NCBI GenBank assembly: GCA_947497905.1
Contig: CANMIH010000012.1
Span: forward strand, 1 to 64,000
Direction of reading: 5' to 3'
From: an uncultured Pelagimonas sp.
Lineage (GTDB): Bacteria > Pseudomonadota > Alphaproteobacteria > Rhodobacterales > Rhodobacteraceae
DNA: 64,000 nucleotides
The translations under genes and the position numbers were made by a program. How positions within the stretch are numbered: position 1 is the stretch's first letter; every line of letters begins with the position of its first letter. This document shows positions 1 to 8,242 of this stretch, piece after piece. The notes below the pieces were generated by a model. The model ran no database searches. It saw only the letters and a program-made list of their open reading frames with translations, and was not told the origin of the DNA.

Positions 1-114
1 CTTCGGGAACAAATCCGAAATCGGCATCATCGCCGACCCAATAATCCCAAACGCATGCTGAATCCCGTGACGCTGCAACACCTTCACAAAGGCTTCTTCG
101 GTGGTCATTTTCAT
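1..114 (-). CDS. xsc: Sulfoacetaldehyde acetyltransferase, N-terminal part (runs off left edge)
   Basis: Only the first 38 codons are in the window. The peptide begins MKMTTEEAFVKVLQRHG and continues HAFGIIGSAMMPISDLFP, which matches from memory the highly conserved start of Xsc, the thiamin-diphosphate enzyme that converts sulfoacetaldehyde and phosphate to acetyl phosphate and sulfite in taurine and sulfonate breakdown. The start is the ATG at 112-114. A second in-frame Met two codons later is possible but the longer form fits the family. The rest of the gene and its usual neighbours (taurine catabolism, pta) lie outside. A short inverted repeat (GCCGACC/GGTCGGC, 140-157) sits in the leader between this gene and the divergent gene at 349. 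Confidence 0.85.
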   Translation of the reverse strand, partial: MKMTTEEAFVKVLQRHGIQHAFGIIGSAMMPISDLFPK

Positions 115-348
115 GTGACTAAGTCTCCCAAGCAAGGACGCCGACCTTGGGGTCGGCGGGTTTGAAGCTATCGTAGATTGCGGCTATCTGGCCGAATAGG
201 GCCAGATCAGAAGTGGGGCTATGACCAGACAGATGAAACTTTGATCCACAACTGGGCTTAGATCGGATATCCTATGGATTGACGGGGCCCAGGAGACTGA
301 GCCGCCACAATTTGATCCCAATTCTGTGTCAATTGTCAGAGTAGGATC

Positions 349-1794
349 ATGGCGACGGTTTTGTGTCGTCAATCAGCGCTGACGAATCGAGCCATGCCCA
401 ACGCAGTTGCCCTTTTAGTCCTGGCCCTCTGGCCATTTGTTGTGATTGCCCTTCACGGGCGATTGTCGACAGACCGTGCGCTGATCCTGAGCCTTCTTGT
501 GGGCTATATGTTTCTGCCTGAATATCCGACGCAGTTTGATCTTCCGTTGTTGCCCGCGCTCAACAAACACAACATTCCAGCGCTGACTGCATTTCTTGTG
601 ACCCTCTGGCGATCAGGCCGTCAGATCCCCCTGCTGCCCGAGTCCCGGCTCGGGCGCGTCTTACTGGTTGTCTTTATTCTGACCCCGATCATGACGGTGC
701 TCACCAATGGGGAAACCGTATTTTACGGCCAGGTCGGCCTGCCTGCCATGGGGTTAAAGGAACTGATTTCGCTGCCGTTGCAGCAATTTTTTCTGATTGT
801 CCCGTTCCTGCTCGCGCGTCAGCATCTGGCCCATGGTGGCGCGCAGCGTGAACTGCTGAAGGCCCTCGTTGTCGGTGCATTGGTCTATTCGCTGTTTATG
901 CTGGTGGAAATTCGGCTGTCACCGCAGATGAACCAATGGATCTATGGCTTTTACCAACACTCCTTCGCCCAAACCCTGCGCGGAGGAGGGTATCGGCCCG
1001 TTGTGTTCATGTATCACGGAATCTGGGTCGCCTTTTTTGTCATGACCGCCATCGTCGCCTCCTGGGCCCTATGGCGACAGGCACACGGCGGAGCCCGGTT
1101 TCAACTTCAGCTGATCGCGCTGTATCTGATGGTCATATTGGTCCTGGCAAAATCTCTTGGCGCGCTTTTGTTCATGTTGCTTCTTGTGCCGCTGGTTGTG
1201 CTTGTTCCCAACCACCTTCAGGTCAAAATCGCACTGGTCATCGGTGTGTTTGCCCTGTCTTATCCTTTGATGAAGGGCTTGGGGATTTTTCCAACCGAGA
1301 GGCTCACCGGACTGGCAAACAGTTTTGATCCGGCCCGCGCGCAAAGTCTTCAGTTCCGGTTTGACAACGAAAACACGCTTTTGACCCGCGCATTGCATAA
1401 ACCGTTTTTTGGCTGGGGCAGCTGGGGTCGCAATCACGTGCTGGATTCCATCAGTGGTCGGGTGCTGACCATCACCGATGGCCGCTGGGTTATCACAATT
1501 GGGGTCTATGGCTGGATTGGATTTCTGGCAGAATTCGGCCTGTTGGTCTTACCGTTGTTTTTGCTCTGGCAAGAAAGCCGACATACAAACGACGTACAGG
1601 TTTCGCCCTTTGTTGGGGCTCTAAGCCTGATTTTGGCAATCAATGTGCTAGATTTGTTGCCAAATGCCACGCTGACGCCGCTTACTTGGCTGGTGGCCGG
1701 AATGTTAACAGGGTATGCTGAAGAACTTCGGCGCATGCGATTGAAGACACAACGACCGACCCAACAGGGCCTAGCTTGGAAGTCGGTCATGTAA
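349..1794 (+). CDS. O-antigen ligase/polymerase-like polytopic membrane protein
   Basis: A 481-residue, very hydrophobic protein with roughly ten predicted membrane spans (for example residues 16-40, 100-120, 145-160, 225-300, 385-410, 425-455) and a large polar loop around residues 305-375. This layout, and its place at the head of a glycosyltransferase cluster, fits the O-antigen ligase / Wzy polymerase superfamily, which links lipid-carried oligosaccharides at the periplasmic face. No catalytic residues can be assigned safely. The ATG at 349 has AGGA only two bases upstream; an in-frame ATG at 394 (MPNAVALLV) lies just before the first membrane span and is an equally good start. It is followed 27 bases later by a GNAT gene on the same strand, so the two are probably co-transcribed. 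Confidence 0.65.
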   Translation: MATVLCRQSALTNRAMPNAVALLVLALWPFVVIALHGRLSTDRALILSLLVGYMFLPEYPTQFDLPLLPALNKHNIPALTAFLVTLWRSGRQIPLLPESRLGRVLLVVFILTPIMTVLTNGETVFYGQVGLPAMGLKELISLPLQQFFLIVPFLLARQHLAHGGAQRELLKALVVGALVYSLFMLVEIRLSPQMNQWIYGFYQHSFAQTLRGGGYRPVVFMYHGIWVAFFVMTAIVASWALWRQAHGGARFQLQLIALYLMVILVLAKSLGALLFMLLLVPLVVLVPNHLQVKIALVIGVFALSYPLMKGLGIFPTERLTGLANSFDPARAQSLQFRFDNENTLLTRALHKPFFGWGSWGRNHVLDSISGRVLTITDGRWVITIGVYGWIGFLAEFGLLVLPLFLLWQESRHTNDVQVSPFVGALSLILAINVLDLLPNATLTPLTWLVAGMLTGYAEELRRMRLKTQRPTQQGLAWKSVM

Positions 1795-1821
1795 CGTAAT
1801 GATTGTCAGATGGAAGTGCCA

Positions 1822-2364
1822 ATGCCTGTTTTTTCTACACCACGGCTCAGCATTCACCCATGGGATCCACACCTGGACGATCCCGCCAAACGTTATGTGT
1901 TAAAGCAGGCCATCCGCCCCATGCTCAGCGACGCGGCGATGCGTTATCTCCCATCGACTTTGGCTCTAGGCTCAGGCCCCGACCCATTGGAAGATTGGGT
2001 TGTCGCGCGCCAGGCGGCGGCTTCGGTTTCGGTTATTCAACAACAAGATTTAACCATTGGGTTGCTGTTCCTGTTTCTCCCTCCTGCCGCAGAAGAAGGC
2101 TCGCCGATCCATCTGGGCTATCTGCTTGCGGAACAGGTTTGGGGACAGGGGTTAGGATCGGAATTGGTCGCTGGCCTGATCGCTCACCTCGAGCCTGGCC
2201 CTCTCTGTGATCTTCAAGCTGGTGTCGACATCAACAACCACGCCTCTGCCCGCATACTGAAAAAAAGCGGTTTTGTCAGAGCACCGGAATTCTGCGCAGA
2301 TGCTCTTGATGTTTATGTTAGATCCGTAGGGTCCATGCTCAGTCCGGCTGAGGCGGAGATATAA
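1822..2364 (+). CDS. GNAT-family N-acetyltransferase (RimJ/RimL-like)
   Basis: About 180 residues with the GNAT pattern: an N-terminal TPRLSIHPW strand, a central region with LGYLLAEQVWGQGLGSELV (the acetyl-CoA pyrophosphate-binding motif A, Q-x-x-G-x-G/A form) near residue 110, and a late NNHASARILKKSGF motif near residue 142 that is typical of RimJ/RimL-type acetyltransferases. These transfer acetyl from acetyl-CoA to an amino group; the substrate here is unknown, perhaps an amino sugar or a peptide N-terminus. The start at 1822 is preferred over the ATG at 1810 because GGAAG lies at proper distance. Its 3' end overlaps the convergent acetyltransferase gene by 26 bases. Confidence 0.75.
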   Translation: MPVFSTPRLSIHPWDPHLDDPAKRYVLKQAIRPMLSDAAMRYLPSTLALGSGPDPLEDWVVARQAAASVSVIQQQDLTIGLLFLFLPPAAEEGSPIHLGYLLAEQVWGQGLGSELVAGLIAHLEPGPLCDLQAGVDINNHASARILKKSGFVRAPEFCADALDVYVRSVGSMLSPAEAEI

Positions 2365-2842
2365 TCCGAGCGGGACTACCCGCCACTGTCACCCCTGCGG
2401 GCACGTCTTTTGTAACCACAGCATTCGCACCAATCACCGCATGTTCTCCCACTGTCAGAGGGCCAATCAGTTTTGCGCCAGCCCCCACATCAACATGGCC
2501 TTTAAGCGTGACCGCACCAGCAAGGGTAACCTGCTGAAATATCAGACAGTTTGGACCAATTTCAGCCTCGGGGTGAATGATGACCCCTGTTGGGTGTGGC
2601 AGCAGAAGCCCACCTGAAATCTGGCAATTGAGATGTAGTTCACTTTGGCACACCACCGACCACCAGCGATGGTTCAGCACCCAGAACTTTGACGCCATCC
2701 ACCCCCAGAAACCGCCCATTTTGCGTGCATTCTGGTAACGGCGCACGGCCCGCAACAATTTGGGACCCGGATCCCAAAACTGGCGGATCGCCTCGCGGCT
2801 CCAATCCGGGGCCGTGGCAGAAATCAGATCTGGTTTGTCCAT
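2339..2842 (-). CDS. Left-handed beta-helix (hexapeptide) acetyltransferase, serine acetyltransferase-like
   Basis: A 167-residue protein whose C-terminal half shows hexapeptide repeats (HPTGVIIHPEAEIGPNCLIF, GAVTLKGHVDVGAGAKLIG, HAVIGANAVVTKDVPAG) ending in the VAGSPARII signature common to CysE/WcaB-type O-acetyltransferases. The N-terminal 60 residues are helical and shorter than in CysE, so a role in acetylating a sugar is more likely than in cysteine synthesis. HPTG carries the usual catalytic His. It is transcribed towards the GNAT gene and follows the WecG/TagA-type gene on the same strand with a gap of about 120 bases, so the two may be one small operon of the polysaccharide locus. 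Confidence 0.8.
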   Translation of the reverse strand: MDKPDLISATAPDWSREAIRQFWDPGPKLLRAVRRYQNARKMGGFWGWMASKFWVLNHRWWSVVCQSELHLNCQISGGLLLPHPTGVIIHPEAEIGPNCLIFQQVTLAGAVTLKGHVDVGAGAKLIGPLTVGEHAVIGANAVVTKDVPAGVTVAGSPARIISPPQPD

Positions 2843-2964
2843 TTCAATCAGACCCCATCAAACGTCTAAGCGTTTGTCAGATGTGCGCCATCCCTGCCGT
2901 TCTGGCAAGGCATGTTCGATCAGGTCACAGCGAAACGTTGCTGAAAGACCAAAGACTTGCGTCT

Positions 2965-3723
2965 TTAAGCCCGGCGCAATCGCAACATCACCGCACGCAT
3001 CATCTGACCGGGCAGAATGGCGAAACACTGCATGTAACGCCCCACCAGTCGGCGTGGGTTGCCCAACATGCGCCAAAGCCATTCCATTGCGATCCGTCGC
3101 ACCCAGACGGGCGCGCGTTTTTGCTTACCGGCAAAGAAATCGAGCCCAGCGCCAATAGAAACAAATCCCATAGACGGGACCGTCTCTCGACCCTGCGCGG
3201 CCAGCATTTCCTGTTTCGGTGCCCCAAGCGCGATAAAGCACAATCCCACACCATCGTCCTGCATTTCCTGCAGGAGCGCCTTCGCATCTTCGCTGTGTGG
3301 ATCAAATCCCATGGGGGGGGCAATGCAGCTGACCACTTTGAGATCGCGCACTTCTCGTTCGAGATAGGCCTTCGCGGCCTGCAATACGTGCTGGGTTGAC
3401 CCAAACAACCCGAGTCCCACGCCCTGACGCGCCGCAATCCGCGCAAGGGGAAGAATTGCCTCAGATCCGGGAACCAGTGACACGGGCTGCCCTGCAAGTC
3501 GCGACATCCACACAATGGGGTTGCCATCTGCGACTACAAAATCCTGCGCAAGATAAGCTTCGCAGAAAGTTGTCGAGTTCTTTAGCTTAACCAGATGGTC
3601 GAGATTGATCGTTGCTAAAGCAAACCCCTTGCGCTGAGCAAGACGTTCAGCCACGCGCGCTTCAAGCGCGGCCCAAGTTGGCACATTCACCGCGATGGTG
3701 TGGTTATTGATGTGAAAGTCCAT
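2965..3723 (-). CDS. WecG/TagA/CpsF-family glycosyltransferase
   Basis: The 252-residue protein carries family landmarks in order: ATINLDHLV near residue 38, VVADGNPIVW with the proposed catalytic Asp near residue 65, VPGSE near residue 84, FIALGAPKQE near residue 168, and IGAGLDFFAGKQKRAPVW near residue 192 followed by a basic amphipathic C-terminus (NPRRLVGRYMQC), which in this family docks the enzyme to the membrane. Members transfer N-acetylmannosamine(uronic acid) or related sugars to an undecaprenyl-linked acceptor, so this enzyme likely adds the second sugar of a lipid-carried repeat unit. The initiating phosphoglycosyltransferase is not in the window. Confidence 0.88.
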   Translation of the reverse strand: MDFHINNHTIAVNVPTWAALEARVAERLAQRKGFALATINLDHLVKLKNSTTFCEAYLAQDFVVADGNPIVWMSRLAGQPVSLVPGSEAILPLARIAARQGVGLGLFGSTQHVLQAAKAYLEREVRDLKVVSCIAPPMGFDPHSEDAKALLQEMQDDGVGLCFIALGAPKQEMLAAQGRETVPSMGFVSIGAGLDFFAGKQKRAPVWVRRIAMEWLWRMLGNPRRLVGRYMQCFAILPGQMMRAVMLRLRRA

Positions 3724-3966
3724 AAAATCACCTTAGCGGGTCAAGGTCACATAACCTTGAACGGCGGAATGTGAAGTGATGTTTTCGCAACATTTGGTGG
3801 AAATACCTGTCAGGTGGTGCCCGAAGGACGCAACCAAAGGAACAATACCCTCGAATTGTCGAAATCTGGCCATGTTGTCCAGTCTATAACCGGTGTGACA
3901 AGAACTGGGTGAAATATGAGTTTGGTGAGTTTCCGCAGAGCGGAGCATCACATGCAGGGGCCTGAA

Positions 3967-5085
3967 ATGCACGGGAAAATCTGTCTTTTGGGCTGTGGCT
4001 TTGTTGCAGACCTCTATATGCGCTCGCTTGAGGCGATGACGGGAATTGAAGTTGTTGGTGTCTGGGACATCGATGCCGAACGGCTCGCCACCTTTTGCGC
4101 CCATTGGAATGTTCCTGCGAAACAATCGCTTGAACATCTTTTGCAAGACGAGGCACTTGTCCTCAATCTGACCAATCCACATGCGCATTTCGAAACCAGT
4201 CAAGCCTGCCTGAAAGCAGGGCGTCATGTTTATTCGGAAAAGCCACTCGCCATGACATCCGCTGAGGCCAAATCTCTTTATGATCTGGCTCAGGATCGCG
4301 GCCTGATGTTGGCCTCTGCGCCATGTTCGGCCTTAGGAGAAGCGGCACAAACCCTTGGTCAAGCGCTCCGTCATGGCACCGCTGGCACCCCGCGTGCCAT
4401 CTACGCCGAGCTGGATGATGGATTTGTCCCGCAGGCGGCGTACAAGAAGTGGTTATCCGAAAGCGGCGCACCCTGGCCCTATGAGGATGAATTTCGCGTT
4501 GGCTGTACGCTTGAACATGCGGGGTATTACTTAGGTTGGCTCATCGCCTGGTTTGGGTCTGTGCGCACGGTGGTGGCCGCCTCCGCAGAAACCATTCCCG
4601 GCAAAGAAGGCTCTGGACCCTTTGCGCCAGATCTATCAGTGGCCACGTTGTTTTTTGAGAATGGTCCGGTGACACGCCTGACCTGCTCAATTACCGCCCC
4701 CCACAACCACGCTATTCGGATTGTCGGGGACAAGGGTGTGCTGTCTTGCGATGCGGCCTGGGACAATGCTGCGAAAGTTAAGTTCGCCAAACGCCTGACC
4801 CTGAGGCGCCGTTTGATGGAACATCCCTGGCCACGTCGCATCAAGCTTGCACAACCAACCCACCCCAAAGTGAAACGCTGGGGGGCCGCCGCGATGAATT
4901 TCATGCTTGGCCCTGCAGAAGTGCTTAGCGCCTTACAGGAAAACCGCCCCTGTCGCCTGTCAAATGACTTTGCGCTGCATATGACTGAGGTCACGCTAGC
5001 CATCCAAAATGCGGGGGAACACAGCGGTGCCCAAACCATGACCACCACCTGTGAACCAATGGAGCCCATGCCATGGGCGACATGA
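3967..5085 (+). CDS. Gfo/Idh/MocA-family NAD(P)-dependent sugar oxidoreductase
   Basis: About 372 residues. The N-terminal Rossmann fold starts with ICLLGCGFVADLYM and the family's conserved EKP motif appears as VYSEKPLAMT near residue 93, followed by the alpha/beta C-terminal domain. Such enzymes oxidise or reduce sugars or nucleotide sugars. In-frame ATGs exist at 3916, 3952 and 3967; 3967 is chosen because AGGGG lies six bases upstream and it leaves the Rossmann fold only a few residues from the N-terminus. The last codons overlap the start of the epimerase gene at 5073, so translation is probably coupled. The same two-enzyme combination occurs again as a single fused protein at 8243-10345. 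Confidence 0.85.
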   Translation: MHGKICLLGCGFVADLYMRSLEAMTGIEVVGVWDIDAERLATFCAHWNVPAKQSLEHLLQDEALVLNLTNPHAHFETSQACLKAGRHVYSEKPLAMTSAEAKSLYDLAQDRGLMLASAPCSALGEAAQTLGQALRHGTAGTPRAIYAELDDGFVPQAAYKKWLSESGAPWPYEDEFRVGCTLEHAGYYLGWLIAWFGSVRTVVAASAETIPGKEGSGPFAPDLSVATLFFENGPVTRLTCSITAPHNHAIRIVGDKGVLSCDAAWDNAAKVKFAKRLTLRRRLMEHPWPRRIKLAQPTHPKVKRWGAAAMNFMLGPAEVLSALQENRPCRLSNDFALHMTEVTLAIQNAGEHSGAQTMTTTCEPMEPMPWAT

Positions 5086-6035
5086 TCCTGATCACCGGAG
5101 CCAATGGGTTTGTCGGGCGGGCCGCGGTGAAAGCCGCACGCTCAAAAGGGATTGAGGTAACCGCCGTTTACCGGAGCACTCCTGCGCCGGAGTGGGCAAG
5201 TGATCCCGGCATAACACCACTGCAGGCCGACCTGTCGAACCCAGACTGCGTGCCCAAGCTTGCCGAGGCGGCACAAACTTGCGGAGCCACCATTCATGCG
5301 GCCGCTCATCTGGGGGGCGATGCGGCTCACCTTGAAAATGACACACGCCGCGCAACCGAGATCCTGCTTTCCGCGCTACCAAAAGACATGCGTTTGGTTC
5401 TGGTCAGCTCTATTGCAGTCTATGACACTCTTAAGCTTACCCCCGGAGACATCTTGACCGAGGCCAGCCCGCTTGAAACATCAGACACTGCTCACGATGG
5501 CTATGCCAAAGCCAAGCTACAGCAGGAAGAACATTGTCAGGCCTCGGGACTTGCCACATGGATTTTACGTCCCGGCGCGGTCTATGGCCCCGGTCGCAGC
5601 TGGCACGCGCTGATGGGGTTCTGGGCGTCTAAACTCCATGTTCAGATCAGCTCAGACGGGCAGCTCCCCTTGGTACACGTCGACCATCTGGCCGACAGCC
5701 TGTTTCAAGCCGCCCGAACCGCCCCCAAGGGCACGCCTGTGGTCAATGTCATTGATGATGATCTACCAACCCGGGCGCGTTTCCTGAAAGCACATCGGAA
5801 TAGTGCCGGATGGCCACATCTAACAATTTCTATTTCCTTCAAAATTTGGTTGCTATTGGCAAGACTATTGAAACCTGTTTCCTCCAAGTTGCCGGGATTA
5901 TTTCAAGAGCCCGTTCTGCGTGCCCGTCTGATGCCCTTGTCATATCCCAACGAGGCCCTGCGCGCAGCTTTGGGTGGGGCCGATCGGGCTCCCTTTGAAC
6001 AGATGTTGGCACAGTCAGTGGAGCAACCAAAATGA
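5073..6035 (+). CDS. NAD-dependent epimerase/dehydratase (extended SDR)
   Basis: A 320-residue extended short-chain dehydrogenase. ILITGANGFVGRAAV near residue 5 is the GxxGxxG cofactor site, SSIAVYD near residue 113 supplies the catalytic Ser region and YAKAKLQQEE near residue 146 has the YxxxK pair. LRPGAVYGPG near residue 168 is the usual substrate-domain signature. Likely it epimerises, reduces or dehydrates a nucleotide sugar for the surface polysaccharide. GGAG is eight bases before the ATG at 5073. The start lies inside the preceding oxidoreductase gene and the stop overlaps the following glycosyltransferase start by four bases (ATGA), making a tight operon 3967-8229. Confidence 0.87.
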   Translation: MGDMILITGANGFVGRAAVKAARSKGIEVTAVYRSTPAPEWASDPGITPLQADLSNPDCVPKLAEAAQTCGATIHAAAHLGGDAAHLENDTRRATEILLSALPKDMRLVLVSSIAVYDTLKLTPGDILTEASPLETSDTAHDGYAKAKLQQEEHCQASGLATWILRPGAVYGPGRSWHALMGFWASKLHVQISSDGQLPLVHVDHLADSLFQAARTAPKGTPVVNVIDDDLPTRARFLKAHRNSAGWPHLTISISFKIWLLLARLLKPVSSKLPGLFQEPVLRARLMPLSYPNEALRAALGGADRAPFEQMLAQSVEQPK

Positions 6036-7273
6036 CCCATAAAAAATTGGGCTATCTCACCGGAGAATATCCACGCGCCTCTGATACGTTTATCCAACGC
6101 GAAGTTGCTGCACTGCGGGAGACGGGGCACGAGGTGGTGACCTGCTCAATCCGCACCACCGGTCAAGAACACCTGGTTGGACCGGAACAGCGCGAAGAGC
6201 ACGCCCGCACCTTCAAAGTGCTCGACGCGGCCCGCAATCCGGTTCGATTGCTGAAGGCCCATCTGCGCTGGATGCGCGCGCCTGGCCGGTATCTTTCGGC
6301 TCTCAAACTGGCTTGGCAGACAGCCCCCAAAGGCATCAAGGGGCGTCTCTACAATCTGATCTATTTCCTCGAAGCCGGTATTGTGGCCAAACACCTTGAG
6401 GATCAGGGTGTCGAGCATCTGCACAACCACATTGCCAAAGCCTCATGCACGGTGGCGATGCTCGTCAATGCGCTCTCAAACCTGCCTTATAGTTTTACCA
6501 TTCACGGACCCGATATCTTCTTCGAACCCGACCACTGGCGGATTGACGAAAAGACCAAACGCGCCAGCTTTGTGGCCTGTATCAGCGACTATTGCCGGTC
6601 ACAACTGATGTGCTTTTCCGAACCCGATCAGTGGGGCAAACTGCATATTGTGCACTGCGGGGTAGATCCTATCCGCTATGAGCTTGCTCCGCATACCTCA
6701 GAACATCTTCTGTTTGTTGGCCGTCTGGCGCGGGTCAAAGGTTTGCCCATTCTATTTGAAGCGCTGGCCGAGCTTAAAGACAAATTTCCAAACATGCGCC
6801 TGACTTTGGTAGGTGATGGTCCCGACCGTGCCGCACTTGAGGCGCAAGTGAAGGAGATGGGGCTCAACAACGTCAGTTTTCTCGGCTATCGCGGCCAATC
6901 CGAGGTGGCTGATCTGCTGCAAACTGCGGATGCTTTTGTCCTGCCAAGCTTTGCCGAAGGTGTGCCAGTTGTCTTAATGGAGGCGATGGCCTCAGGCGTC
7001 CCCGTCGTGGCCACCCGCATCGCTGGCATTCCGGAACTTGTGGACCATGGCAAAACTGGGTTTCTTGTCCCGCCTGGGGACGTCGCATCGCTGACCAAAG
7101 CCATTCGTTGGACCTTGGAAGACAACGCCCAGCGCAAAGCAATGGGTGAAATGGGGCGTGACATCGTGGATTTCGATTTTAACGCCGCACGCGAGGCTGG
7201 ATGGCTGTCGACCTTGATCGAAGCCTATGGGTCTGGTGACACTTCGCTTCCCAAACGGCGGGGGCTCTCGTGA
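6032..7273 (+). CDS. Glycosyltransferase family 4 (colanic-acid type)
   Basis: A 413-residue GT-B fold enzyme. The N-terminal acceptor domain begins GYLTGEYPRASDTFIQREV, the pattern seen in WcaL/AmsK-like transferases. The C-terminal nucleotide-sugar domain has LLFVGRLARVKGLPILFEAL near residue 228, LVGDGPDRAALE near 262, and FAEGVPVVLMEAMASGVPVV near 307, which holds the E-x7-E motif of retaining GT4 enzymes. Cytoplasmic, membrane-associated transfer of a hexose to the growing lipid-linked unit is the likely job. The start overlaps the preceding stop (ATGA) and the stop overlaps the GTG start of the next gene. Confidence 0.9.
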   Translation: MTHKKLGYLTGEYPRASDTFIQREVAALRETGHEVVTCSIRTTGQEHLVGPEQREEHARTFKVLDAARNPVRLLKAHLRWMRAPGRYLSALKLAWQTAPKGIKGRLYNLIYFLEAGIVAKHLEDQGVEHLHNHIAKASCTVAMLVNALSNLPYSFTIHGPDIFFEPDHWRIDEKTKRASFVACISDYCRSQLMCFSEPDQWGKLHIVHCGVDPIRYELAPHTSEHLLFVGRLARVKGLPILFEALAELKDKFPNMRLTLVGDGPDRAALEAQVKEMGLNNVSFLGYRGQSEVADLLQTADAFVLPSFAEGVPVVLMEAMASGVPVVATRIAGIPELVDHGKTGFLVPPGDVASLTKAIRWTLEDNAQRKAMGEMGRDIVDFDFNAAREAGWLSTLIEAYGSGDTSLPKRRGLS

Positions 7274-8229
7274 CGCCGGTAGATGTTGTTCTGATTGGCC
7301 GAAACGAAGGTGCACGTCTTATTGCCGGACTGGCAAGCGTAGCCGGTCAGGCCCGTCAAATCGTCTATGTCGATTCCGGCTCCACCGACACCAGCTGTGC
7401 CGAAGCCAAAGCCATCGGCGCCAAGGTTGTTGATCTGGACATGAGCGTGCCTTTCACGGCGGCCCGTGCCCGCAATGCAGGCTTTGATGCCTTGGACGAT
7501 CCACAAATCGTATTGTTCATCGACGGCGACTGCACTCTTGTTCCCGGCTTTCTGGACAAGGCCCGTGATCACCTTCTCGCACATCCCGGCCATGGATTGG
7601 TCACTGGCTGGCGCAGCGAGATCCATCGCGATGCCAGTCTGTACAATCAGCTTTGCGACTGGGAATGGCATCGCCCCGCCGGGATCATTGCCGCCTGTGG
7701 GGGCGACATGATGGTGCGCGCCTCAGTCTGGTCTGAGCTCGGGGGCATGGATGCCACCGTGATTGCAGCAGAAGACGATGAATTCTGTACCCGCATGTCA
7801 AAAGCGGGCTGGGTGTTGGAACGCCTGCCTTTCGATATGACCCGCCACGACGCAAACATGCTGCGTTTTGGTCAGTGGTGGCGCCGGGCCGAGCGTACTG
7901 GCCACGGATTTGCTCAGGTCGGGTATCTGCATCCTGACTACTTTGTAACTGAACGCAAACGCGTCCTCGTCTATGGACTGGCCCTTCCTGTTCTATTCAG
8001 CATCGGCCTGTTCACCACGCTTTGGCTTTGCCTCTTGGTGGGTGCGCTCTATCTTCTGAACTATCTGCGCACAGCGCAGGGGTTGCAGCGCGACAATCTT
8101 CCAAAGGCCGAAGCCTTTCGGCACGCCGTTCTGCTAACCCTCTCGAAACTCCCCAATCTTATTGGCATGGCGCGGTTCCACCTGCGTCGCCTGCGTGGTG
8201 CCGACATGCGCATCATTGAATACAAGTAA
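7270..8229 (+). CDS. Glycosyltransferase family 2 with C-terminal membrane anchor
   Basis: A 319-residue GT-A enzyme that starts with GTG at 7270, overlapping the preceding TGA. VVLIGRNEGARL opens the nucleotide-binding fold, IVYVDSGSTDTS near residue 33 binds the base, and FIDGDC near residue 82 is the metal-binding DxD. AEDDEFCTRM near residue 170 supplies the candidate catalytic base. A hydrophobic segment near residues 237-262 (VYGLALPVLFSIGLFTTLW) anchors it to the inner membrane. It adds one sugar to the lipid-linked oligosaccharide; donor and acceptor cannot be inferred. It ends the tight operon; the fused gene follows after 13 bases. Confidence 0.88.
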   Translation: MTPVDVVLIGRNEGARLIAGLASVAGQARQIVYVDSGSTDTSCAEAKAIGAKVVDLDMSVPFTAARARNAGFDALDDPQIVLFIDGDCTLVPGFLDKARDHLLAHPGHGLVTGWRSEIHRDASLYNQLCDWEWHRPAGIIAACGGDMMVRASVWSELGGMDATVIAAEDDEFCTRMSKAGWVLERLPFDMTRHDANMLRFGQWWRRAERTGHGFAQVGYLHPDYFVTERKRVLVYGLALPVLFSIGLFTTLWLCLLVGALYLLNYLRTAQGLQRDNLPKAEAFRHAVLLTLSKLPNLIGMARFHLRRLRGADMRIIEYK

Positions 8230-8242
8230 AGGAACGTTCTCC